A stretch of 5,973 nucleotides of DNA, from NCBI GenBank assembly GCA_021300125.1, contig JAJTHX010000069.1:1-5973 (forward strand), given 5' to 3'. Shown piece by piece: positions 1 through 5,308 of the stretch. Below the pieces are notes generated by a model. That model was given only the letters and a program-made list of their open reading frames with translations, had not been told where the DNA came from and searched no databases. The position numbers were made by a program, and so were the translations under genes. The stretch is from Betaproteobacteria bacterium (GTDB lineage Bacteria > Pseudomonadota > Gammaproteobacteria > Burkholderiales > SG8-41). Every line of letters begins with the position of its first letter. Position 1 is the first letter of the stretch.

Positions 1-1
1 C

Positions 2-928
2 CTGATCGCGCAGGACCTGGATGGCCGGCTGCCGCTGGAGACGCTGTCCGACCACCTCTCCGACCTGGCCTGCGTGATACTGGAAGAGGTGCTGCGCCTG
101 TGCTGGGCTGGGCTGCGCCAGCGCCATCGCGAGACGCCGCTGTTCGCCGTGGTCGGCTATGGCAAGCTTGGCGGCAAGGAACTCGGTTACGCCTCTGACC
201 TCGACATCGTGTTCGTCTACGACGACCCGGCTCCGGAGGCGCCGGAAAACTATGCACGGCTTGCCCAGCGCATCAACAACTGGCTGACCAGCGTCACCGC
301 CGCCGGCATACTTTACGACACCGACCTCAGGCTGCGTCCTGACGGTGCCAGCGGCCTGCTGGTGACTCCGCTGGAGAGCATGCGCCGCTACCAACTGCAT
401 CATGCCTGGCTGTGGGAACACCAGGCTTTGACACGCGCACGCGCCGTGACGGGCGATGCCGGCATCAGCAAGGCCTTCGAAAACCTGCGCGAGCAGGTAC
501 TGCGTGTGCAGCGCAATCCCGAGAAGTTGCGTCAGGATATCGTCGAGATGCGCGAAAAAATGCACAAGGCACACCCCAACCACAGCGTGCTGTTTGACCT
601 GAAGCACGACCGCGGCGGCATTATCGACGTCGAATTCATGGTGCAGTTCCTGGTGCTGGGCCACGCCGCGAGATACCCTGAACTGACCGCAAACGCCGGC
701 AACCTGTCACTGCTCGGCAGCGCCGCCCGGCTGGGCCTGATCGGGGCCGGGGAAGCCGATGCGGTGCGCAAGGCCTACCGCCAGCTCCGCAGCCTGCAAC
801 ACCGGTTACGCCTGGCAGGAGAGCGTTATGCACGCGTGGATCCGGGCCAGGTCGCCACAGCCTGCGCCGCGGTGAAGGCCCTGTGGTCAAGCCTGCTGGA
901 TGATCCGCAGGAGATCGCTAGACCGTGA
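2..928 (+). CDS. glnE: Bifunctional glutamine synthetase adenylyltransferase/deadenylylase, C-terminal part (5' end outside window)
   Basis: GlnE attaches AMP to, and removes it from, a tyrosine of glutamine synthetase in the cytoplasm, under control of PII proteins. The reading frame is open from the left edge, so 308 codons remain of a protein usually about 950 residues long. The visible part is the C-terminal adenylyltransferase half: GYGKLGGKELGYASDLDIVF, with the nucleotidyltransferase D-x-D aspartates encoded at 197-199 and 203-205. It is followed by the family blocks LAQRINNWL, GILYDTDLRLRPDGASGLLV, AWLWEHQALTRAR and DIEF-like DVEFMVQFLVLGHA. The N-terminal deadenylylase domain must lie upstream. 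The 'GYGKLGG' version of the motif (rather than 'GMGKLGG' with an SSD core) is typical of the second, adenylylating domain. The first in-frame ATG-type start inside the window (GTG at 74) is internal to the conserved domain and is not a true start. The final 11 bp overlap the end of the convergent cyclase gene. Identification is very secure. Confidence 0.97.
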   Translation: MIAQDLDGRLPLETLSDHLSDLACVILEEVLRLCWAGLRQRHRETPLFAVVGYGKLGGKELGYASDLDIVFVYDDPAPEAPENYARLAQRINNWLTSVTAAGILYDTDLRLRPDGASGLLVTPLESMRRYQLHHAWLWEHQALTRARAVTGDAGISKAFENLREQVLRVQRNPEKLRQDIVEMREKMHKAHPNHSVLFDLKHDRGGIIDVEFMVQFLVLGHAARYPELTANAGNLSLLGSAARLGLIGAGEADAVRKAYRQLRSLQHRLRLAGERYARVDPGQVATACAAVKALWSSLLDDPQEIARP

Positions 929-2225
929 CTGGCCGCAAGTGCTGCGCAACGTCATTCAGGCGGTAAACCCGCATATTGCCCTTGCCCTTGCCCACCACGT
1001 TTAGGGGACCCTCGAACTCGAACTGTTGGCGCGAGCGTTGGTAGGTGACGGCATCGACCAGGATGATGCCGGAGCGGGCCTCGTCGGAAATGCGGCTGGC
1101 GGTGTTGACGGTGTCACCCCAGATGTCATAGATGAATTTGCGGGTACCGATCACGCCGGCGACGACAGGGCCGGAGCAGATGCCGATATGGATGGAGAGA
1201 TTCATCCCGCGCTTGCTTGAAAGTAGCCGCATATACTCGCGCATCTCCAGCGCAAGATGCAGGGTTTCGCCCGAGTAATCACGTGCATCCACGGCGAAGT
1301 TGACTCCATCATGCTCGAGCAGTCCGCCGGCAACCATGTAGGCATCGCCCACAGTCTTGATCTTCTCGAGGCCATGCCGCTCGGCCAGGGCGTCGAACTC
1401 CGAAAACACCTCGTTCAGCAGCTCGACCACGGCCTGGGGCGGTAACTCTGCGGAAATGCGGGTGAAATCAACAATATCCGCGAACATCACCGTGACGTCG
1501 GCGAAGCCGTCGGCGATGACGCCCTGCGAATCCTTGAGCCGGCGCGCGATCGGTGCGGGAAGAATGTTGAGCAACAGGGCATCCGACTTTTCCTGCTCGA
1601 CGCGCAGAAGCCTGTTCCGCTCGTCCACAGTCGCCTGCAGCCGGTCGCGCTGGCGCACGAAAAAGCTGATCAGCAGATACATGATGGTGGACATCGCGGC
1701 GAAGTTGAGTGTGAAGAACACAGCAATGCCCTGCATGGTGACTCCGGATTCGAGACCCGGAGTCAGCCAGTAGTCGAAAAAGCCGGAAACCACTGTAAGC
1801 ACGATATAGGCCACGAACCATGGCAGCGACTGGCGAGCACCCTGGAAGATCATCACGCCCACCGGCGCCAGCAGGGCCCAAAGCGCCACCCCGGAGGAGC
1901 TGACATAGCTGCCGATGCTCCACTGCATGACAAACGGAACGAACAGGAACAGGCTGACCTGCAGCGTGCGGAACAGTTCGAAATTGCGTGTATAGATGTA
2001 ACAAGCCAGCGAGGCGGCGGAAATGGCAAGGTAAGCCAATGGCACTGTGGACGAAAACTTGATACCCATCGCCCAATACAATGCCAGCCAGAGAATTGAG
2101 CCGAAACCCATCAGCCCGCAAGCGAAGATCAGCAGTGTCTTGTTCAGACGGTCCTGCTCACTGTCCTGCTCGGTAATGACGCGCTCGCCCATCGAATTGA
2201 GCCATGCGCGAGTCTTGGCCAGCAT
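918..2225 (-). CDS. Membrane-bound class III adenylate cyclase, six-transmembrane type
   Basis: Predicted to make cAMP from ATP at the inner membrane. The 435-residue protein has a short cytoplasmic N-terminus. About six hydrophobic helices follow (roughly residues 29-51, 60-79, 87-103, 112-128, 134-152, 163-190), with very short loops. Next is a charged linker/coiled coil (191-216) with a transducer-like segment LLLNILPAPIARRL (217-230), then the catalytic domain (about 240-425). All catalytic positions are present: metal-binding D250 (MFADIVDFT) and D294 (TVGD), adenine-selecting K290 (EKIKT) and D367 (YDIWG), transition-state N374 and R378 (NTASR). The Lys/Asp pair predicts ATP rather than GTP. 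Residue spacing (44 between metal Asp; 7 and 4 between D, N and R) matches my recollection of mycobacterial Rv1625c, also a six-helix cyclase. A single catalytic domain means it must homodimerise. The ATG at 2223-2225 has a good ribosome site (GAGGGA at 2232-2237, 6 nt away). It is monocistronic and convergent with glnE. The membrane ligand is unknown. Confidence 0.93.
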   Translation of the reverse strand: MLAKTRAWLNSMGERVITEQDSEQDRLNKTLLIFACGLMGFGSILWLALYWAMGIKFSSTVPLAYLAISAASLACYIYTRNFELFRTLQVSLFLFVPFVMQWSIGSYVSSSGVALWALLAPVGVMIFQGARQSLPWFVAYIVLTVVSGFFDYWLTPGLESGVTMQGIAVFFTLNFAAMSTIMYLLISFFVRQRDRLQATVDERNRLLRVEQEKSDALLLNILPAPIARRLKDSQGVIADGFADVTVMFADIVDFTRISAELPPQAVVELLNEVFSEFDALAERHGLEKIKTVGDAYMVAGGLLEHDGVNFAVDARDYSGETLHLALEMREYMRLLSSKRGMNLSIHIGICSGPVVAGVIGTRKFIYDIWGDTVNTASRISDEARSGIILVDAVTYQRSRQQFEFEGPLNVVGKGKGNMRVYRLNDVAQHLRPVTV

Positions 2226-2274
2226 TGACTATCCCTCAAGGCACGCCCCGCCGCCACCGGGCATTGGAACGTTA

Positions 2275-2290
2275 ATTGTTACCATTTTAA
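2275..2290 (-). promoter_or_regulatory. Putative AT-rich promoter core for the adenylate cyclase gene
   Basis: In an otherwise GC-rich gap, 2271-2290 is strongly AT-rich. Read on the minus strand it offers TAAAAT (2289-2284) and TAACAAT (2281-2275) as -10 candidates, about 50-60 nt before the cyclase start codon. No convincing TTGACA-like -35 element lies at 16-18 nt from either (for example GTACTC or TGTCAG), so the promoter is either weak, activator-dependent or misplaced. The call rests on base composition and position only. Confidence 0.3.
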
Positions 2291-2315
2291 CTGCAGCCTG
2301 ACACCGGAGTACGGC

Positions 2316-2339
2316 AGCCGGAGCCAATTCGGCTAAAAT
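2316..2339 (+). promoter_or_regulatory. Putative ilvE operon promoter (-10) with abutting inverted repeat
   Basis: TAAAAT at 2334-2339 matches the -10 consensus at five of six positions and would give a transcript starting near 2346, with a leader of about 80 nt before ilvE. No good -35 hexamer is found 16-18 nt upstream. The place between the elements is filled by nested inverted repeats: AGCCG (2316-2320) with CGGCT (2330-2334), and AGCC (2322-2325) with GGCT (2331-2334). The right arm touches the -10 box, so a bound repressor or activator could control the operon. This is inferred from pattern and position; the repeats are short and could be chance in GC-rich DNA. Confidence 0.33.
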
Positions 2340-2427
2340 AATCCACTGTCCAACCCGCCGCGGGGTGCCATCCCGGCGCCCGCCCGCATGGCGGCTACAA
2401 CCCCCATACAAGACGGAGAACCACAGC

Positions 2428-3354
2428 ATGTCAATGGCCGACCGCGACGGTCACATCTGGTACGACGGCAGGCTGGTGCCCTGGCGCGATGCGACCACTC
2501 ACGTGCTTACTCACTCACTGCATTACGGACTGGCTGTGTTCGAGGGCGTACGCGCCTACAAGACGGATATCGGCACGGCAATCTTCCGGCTTGAGGAGCA
2601 CACCCGGCGCCTGTTCAACTCGGCGCACATCTACCTGATGAAAATCCCCTATACGCCGGAACAGCTGATGGCCGCGCAAAAGGAGGTGGTGCGCGCCAAC
2701 AAGCTGGAATCCTGCTACATCCGCCCGATCGCCTTTTACGGCTCTGAAAAAATGGGGGTATCACCCAAAGGTGCCAGCGTCCATGTGGCCATCGCCGCCT
2801 GGCCCTGGGGGGCCTATCTCGGACCCGAGGCCCTGGAAAAGGGCATCCGCGTCAAGACCTCCTCCTACGCCCGCCATCACGTCAATGTATCGATGTGCCG
2901 GGCCAAGTATTCCGGCACCTACGCCAATTCGATCCTCGCCAACCTGGAGGCGACCGAGCACGGCTACGACGAAGGCCTGCTGCTTGACGTCGACGGCTTC
3001 GTTGCAGAGGGTTCGGGTGAGAACCTGTTCATCGTCAAGAACGGCAAGCTCTACGAGCCCGAGCTGACCAGCGCCCTGATCGGCATCACCCGCGACTCGA
3101 TCATCACCCTCGCCCGCGAGATGGGCTATGAAGTGTCGGCCAAGCGCATTACCCGCGACGATCTTTACATCGCCGACGAGGCCTTTTTCACCGGCACCGC
3201 CGCCGAAGTCACGCCGATCCGCGAAGTTGACGGCCGCAGCATCGGCTCTGGCCAGCGCGGACCGGTCACGGCCGCCCTGCAACAGCGCTTTTTCGACGTC
3301 ATCAACGCCAAAACCACCGATCACCGCGACTGGCTGTCGCCGGTGGCGGCCTGA
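2428..3354 (+). CDS. ilvE: Branched-chain amino acid aminotransferase
   Basis: This PLP enzyme (fold type IV) transfers an amino group between glutamate and the 2-oxo acids of leucine, isoleucine and valine, the last step of their synthesis, in the cytoplasm. The 308 residues match the usual family length (E. coli about 309). Visible hallmarks are IWYDGRLVPWRDA near the N-terminus, THSLHYGLAVFEGVRAY (28-44), the PLP-binding lysine K160 in MCRAKYSGTYANS, the EGSGENLF loop (194-201) that holds the cofactor, and FFTGTAAEVTPI (253-264). The ATG at 2428 is chosen because GGAG (2415-2418) lies 9 nt upstream and the resulting N-terminus MSMADRDGxIWYDG is typical of the family. The in-frame ATG at 2365 would add 21 unrelated, proline- and arginine-rich residues. 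It is the first gene of a four-gene run; the next gene starts 15 nt after its stop. No leucine/isoleucine/valine-rich leader peptide is seen upstream, so classical attenuation is unlikely. Confidence 0.96.
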   Translation: MSMADRDGHIWYDGRLVPWRDATTHVLTHSLHYGLAVFEGVRAYKTDIGTAIFRLEEHTRRLFNSAHIYLMKIPYTPEQLMAAQKEVVRANKLESCYIRPIAFYGSEKMGVSPKGASVHVAIAAWPWGAYLGPEALEKGIRVKTSSYARHHVNVSMCRAKYSGTYANSILANLEATEHGYDEGLLLDVDGFVAEGSGENLFIVKNGKLYEPELTSALIGITRDSIITLAREMGYEVSAKRITRDDLYIADEAFFTGTAAEVTPIREVDGRSIGSGQRGPVTAALQQRFFDVINAKTTDHRDWLSPVAA

Positions 3355-3369
3355 ACCGCGGAGTCCGAC

Positions 3370-3573
3370 ATGAACGAGCCTGGCATCAACACCGCGCGCC
3401 AGATCGAAGTCACGGCTTCCGACCTGCCGCTGCACTGTCCGATGCCTTCGATGCTGCTGTGGAACGCCCATCCGCGGGTATTCCTGCCGATCGAAAACAC
3501 CGGCGAGGCGCTGTGCCCCTACTGCGGCACGCGCTACACCCTCAAGGGCGGCGCAGGCGCCGCCCACCACTGA
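3370..3573 (+). CDS. Small CHCC-type zinc-finger protein
   Basis: A 67-residue cytoplasmic protein of the zf-CHCC family. The four likely zinc ligands are C23 (LHCPMPSMLLWNAHP), H34 (NAHPRVFLPI), C49 and C52 (ALCPYCGTRYTLKG). This fold is related to the C-terminal domain of mitochondrial complex I subunit NDUFS6; the stand-alone bacterial proteins have no assigned function that I know of. The ATG at 3370 follows a GCGGAG ribosome site (3358-3363) by 6 nt. The gene lies 15 nt after ilvE and 31 nt before waaF on the same strand, so it is very probably co-transcribed with both. The position between ilvE and waaF is, from memory, common in beta- and some gammaproteobacteria, which supports a real and conserved gene. 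A link to respiratory complex assembly or to redox/zinc sensing is possible but unproven. Confidence 0.9.
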   Translation: MNEPGINTARQIEVTASDLPLHCPMPSMLLWNAHPRVFLPIENTGEALCPYCGTRYTLKGGAGAAHH

Positions 3574-3604
3574 CCGGCCTGCCGTTGGACGCGGCGGTCC
3601 CGGC

Positions 3605-4621
3605 ATGAACATCCTGATCGTTGGCCCGTCCTGGGTCGGCGATACCGTGATCTCGCAGGTCCTGTTGCGCCTGCTGCGCGAGCGTCATCACGAAGCCGCG
3701 ATCGACTACCTGGCACCGCCGTGGACGCTGCCGCTGCTTGCGCGCATGCCCGAGGTGCGCCGCGGCCTGCTCAACCCCTTCGGCCACGGCGCACTGCGTT
3801 TGGGTGATCGCCGCAGGCTTGGTCTGTCTCTGCGGGAAGGCCATTACGACCAGGCTATCGTGCTGCCCAATTCCTGGAAATCGGCACTGCCGCCCTGGTT
3901 CGCCGGCATCCCGCGCCGCACCGGTTTTCGCGGAGAGGCGCGCTGGGGGCTGCTCAACGACATCCGCCATCTCGACCGGGCAGCACTGCCGCAGATGGCG
4001 CAACGCTTTGCCGTACTGGCATTGCCCGCCGGCGAGCCGCTGCCGGCGCAACTGCCGCTGCCGGGACTGCATTCTGATCCGGCGCAGCAGCAGGCGCTGC
4101 TGGAACGCCTTGGTCTCGACACGCGGCGGCCGGCAGTGGCGTTTTGCCCTGGCGCGGAATACGGCCCGGCCAAACGCTGGCCGGAAACCCATTACGCGAC
4201 CCTGGCCCGCGAATTCGCGGGCCGCGGCTGGGCCGTGTGGTTGCTGGGTTCCGGCAAAGACCATGAAGTGGCCGCCACCATCGCCGCACAGGCGCCCGGC
4301 GCCTGCACCAACCTGTGCGGGCACACCGACATCGCACAAGCTGCGGACCTGCTGGCCGCGGCAAGGCTCACGGTCAGCAACGATTCGGGCCTGATGCATG
4401 TCGCGGCCGCAGTCGGGCGCCCCCTGGTTGCCCTCTATGGCTCCAGTTCGCCCGGCTTCACGCCGCCGCTGTCACCGAAGGCGCGGGTGATCTCGCTGGC
4501 GCTGGCCTGCAGCCCCTGCTTCCAGCGCCATTGCCCGCTCGGCCACCTTGATTGCCTGAACAGGCTCTCGCCGCAGCAGGTCATTGCCGGCATCGACTTT
4601 GCTACAATCGCCGGCGGTTGA
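3605..4621 (+). CDS. waaF: ADP-heptose:LPS heptosyltransferase II
   Basis: Adds the second L-glycero-D-manno-heptose to the inner core of lipopolysaccharide, on the cytoplasmic face of the inner membrane. The 338-residue protein has the GT-B fold of glycosyltransferase family 9. Visible motifs are MNILIVGPSWVGD at the N-terminus with the likely catalytic-base D13, YDQAIVLPNSWKSAL (81-95), AGIPRRTGFRGEARWGLLND (100-119), CPGAEYGPAKRWP (181-193, K190) and the ADP-heptose-binding block NDSGLMHVAAA (259-269). Then comes LVALYGSSSPGFTPPL and a cysteine-rich tail (C302, C305, C310, C317; CSPCFQRHCPLGHLDC) found in many WaaF proteins. WaaF rather than WaaC is favoured by PSWVGD and LPNSWKSAL. The ATG at 3605 has only a weak ribosome site, suggesting translation coupled to the upstream zinc-finger gene 31 nt away. 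No waaC or other LPS gene lies within the window. Confidence 0.95.
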   Translation: MNILIVGPSWVGDTVISQVLLRLLRERHHEAAIDYLAPPWTLPLLARMPEVRRGLLNPFGHGALRLGDRRRLGLSLREGHYDQAIVLPNSWKSALPPWFAGIPRRTGFRGEARWGLLNDIRHLDRAALPQMAQRFAVLALPAGEPLPAQLPLPGLHSDPAQQQALLERLGLDTRRPAVAFCPGAEYGPAKRWPETHYATLAREFAGRGWAVWLLGSGKDHEVAATIAAQAPGACTNLCGHTDIAQAADLLAAARLTVSNDSGLMHVAAAVGRPLVALYGSSSPGFTPPLSPKARVISLALACSPCFQRHCPLGHLDCLNRLSPQQVIAGIDFATIAGG

Positions 4622-4639
4622 TCCCGAGCGCGAGGCCCC

Positions 4640-5077
4640 TTGAAAAAAACGTTGTACGCGACGCCGCAGGATGCCGAGGCGGCCTTCTACGAGGCCTTCG
4701 TCAAGCGCGACCTTGAAGCGATGATGGAGGTCTGGGCCGAGGATGACGAGGTGTACTGCGTTCATCCCGGAGCCGCGCGCATTTCCGGCCATGAACGGGT
4801 GCGCGAGTCGTGGCGCCAGATTTTCGCCAGCGGCCAGGACCTGCGCTTCACGCTGCGCGACGCGCAGCGCATCCACAGCATGATGCTTGCCGTGCATAGC
4901 GTCTACGAGCACATCAGTGTTGCCGGGCAGCCGCGCGCGCGGCAGGCGATGATCGCCACCAACATCTATCAGCGCACTGAACGCGGCTGGCGCATGGTTG
5001 CCCACCATGCCGCGGCGGCGCCGGCGAACCTCAGAACCGAGGCTGGCGACCCTACGCCACCGAAAACCCTGCATTGA
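4640..5077 (+). CDS. NTF2-like / SnoaL-like domain protein of unknown function
   Basis: A 145-residue soluble protein with the shape of the NTF2-like superfamily (DUF4440/SnoaL_3 type). The N-terminal helix AEAAFYEAFVKRDLEAMMEVWAEDDEVYCVHPG (13-44) is typical. It is followed by ISGHERVRESWRQIF (48-62), and the strand pair ends in MIATNIYQRTERGWRMVAHHA (104-124). The last 20 residues are polar and probably disordered. Such folds form cone-shaped dimers that bind small molecules; substrate and activity cannot be told from the sequence. The start is TTG at 4640, the first possible start after the in-frame stop of waaF; GAGG (4632-4635) lies 4 nt upstream, rather close. A second TTG at 4652 is an alternative; the first in-frame ATG (4721) would cut into the conserved helix. 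Codons 2-3 and the next base form a run of seven A (4643-4649). It starts 18 nt after waaF and is likely the last gene of the ilvE operon. Confidence 0.87.
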   Translation: MKKTLYATPQDAEAAFYEAFVKRDLEAMMEVWAEDDEVYCVHPGAARISGHERVRESWRQIFASGQDLRFTLRDAQRIHSMMLAVHSVYEHISVAGQPRARQAMIATNIYQRTERGWRMVAHHAAAAPANLRTEAGDPTPPKTLH

Positions 5078-5084
5078 CCGGGGC

Positions 5085-5100
5085 GCGGGGTGTGCCCCGC
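5085..5100 (+). terminator. GC-rich hairpin after the ilvE-waaF operon, possible terminator
   Basis: GCGGGG (5085-5090) pairs perfectly with CCCCGC (5095-5100) around a TGTG loop, 7 nt after the stop codon of the NTF2-like gene. An alternative pairing joins GGGGC (5080-5084) with GCCCC (5094-5098). There is no run of T after the stem (ATTGGC follows), so it is not a classical intrinsic terminator; it may protect the 3' end of the message or act together with Rho. Confidence 0.38.
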
Positions 5101-5142
5101 ATTGGCACGGCGCCGGGCACGGTCCGCACAGACCAGGCCGGA

Positions 5143-5190
5143 TTTCAACCGCATGATGGATTCTTTCAACCCTCTGCGTCACCCCTGAAA
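5143..5190 (+). repeat. Repeated TTTCA half-sites upstream of the TcuA-like gene
   Basis: TTTCAACC occurs exactly twice, at 5143-5150 and 5164-5171, 21 nt apart (about two helical turns). A third TTTCA lies in opposite orientation as TGAAA at 5186-5190, giving starts at 5143, 5164 and 5186. The array ends directly before the TATAAT box at 5191 and covers the place where the -35 element would be. This layout suits a transcription factor binding to one face of the DNA, but the regulator is unknown and a short repeat of this kind can arise by chance. Confidence 0.4.
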
Positions 5191-5196
5191 TATAAT
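5191..5196 (+). promoter_or_regulatory. Putative -10 box (TATAAT) for the TcuA-like gene
   Basis: A perfect TATAAT in a GC-rich region, 112 nt before the predicted start codon at 5309. Transcription would begin near 5203 and leave a leader of about 106 nt. The -35 position is poor (AACCCT at 17 nt; TTCAAC at 20 nt), and no TGn extended element is present, so activation by a protein bound at the TTTCA repeats would make sense. Confidence 0.45.
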
Positions 5197-5197
5197 T

Positions 5198-5230
5198 CGG
5201 CAGTCCGTTTAGTGGACGCCTGCGCTGCCG
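5198..5230 (+). other. Potential stem-loop at the start of the TcuA-like leader
   Basis: CGGCA (5198-5202) can pair with TGCCG (5226-5230), continued by GTCC (5203-5206) with GGAC (5214-5217) around a 7-nt loop GTTTAGT, with an 8-nt bulge on the 3' side. If transcription starts near 5203 only the inner 4-bp stem would be in the RNA, so the full structure would matter mainly for DNA binding or for read-through transcripts. Support is weak. Confidence 0.22.
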
Positions 5231-5243
5231 CATATCGCGCCGG

Positions 5244-5292
5244 CACAACCCCACCGACCGACCCCCTGTCCTCATTCCAGCTATCAGCCTCC
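5244..5292 (+). promoter_or_regulatory. C-rich, G-poor leader segment, possible Rho-loading region
   Basis: These 49 nt contain 26 C and only 5 G, unlike the flanking coding DNA, and include the short tandem CCGACCGACC. An unstructured C-rich, G-poor RNA stretch is what Rho prefers as a loading site, so it could end read-through from the upstream operon or control entry into the TcuA-like gene. The remainder of the 5078-5308 gap holds no gene that I can support. This is a composition-based inference. Confidence 0.22.
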
Positions 5293-5308
5293 GGAGCATC
5301 GCAACACC

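Noticed and set aside
968..1000. Repeated CCTTGC-type triplets (TTGCCCTTGCCCTTGCCC) as a tandem repeat
   Set aside because: It is simply the coding of the Gly-Lys-Gly-Lys-Gly segment near the C-terminus of the cyclase (residues about 412-416).
2365..2427. Upstream in-frame ATG that would lengthen IlvE by 21 residues
   Set aside because: No ribosome site fits it, the added residues are not typical of the family, and the ATG at 2428 has a proper GGAG and the conserved N-terminus.
2346..2427. Leader peptide or attenuator in front of ilvE
   Set aside because: No short frame rich in Leu, Ile or Val codons and no terminator hairpin with a T-run is present.
2761..3612. Minus-strand open frame (283 codons) opposite ilvE and the zinc-finger gene
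   Set aside because: Low-complexity Gly/Ala/Val/Arg-rich product with no family signature, mirroring the codon pattern of ilvE.
3542..4399. Minus-strand open frame (285 codons) opposite waaF
   Set aside because: Arg/Gln/Gly-rich product without motifs; waaF on the other strand is unmistakable.
4603..4608. TACAAT near the end of waaF as an internal promoter for the NTF2-like gene
   Set aside because: The only -35-like hexamer (TTGCCG, 4584-4589) is 13 nt away, too close, and the sequence is explained by the waaF codons.
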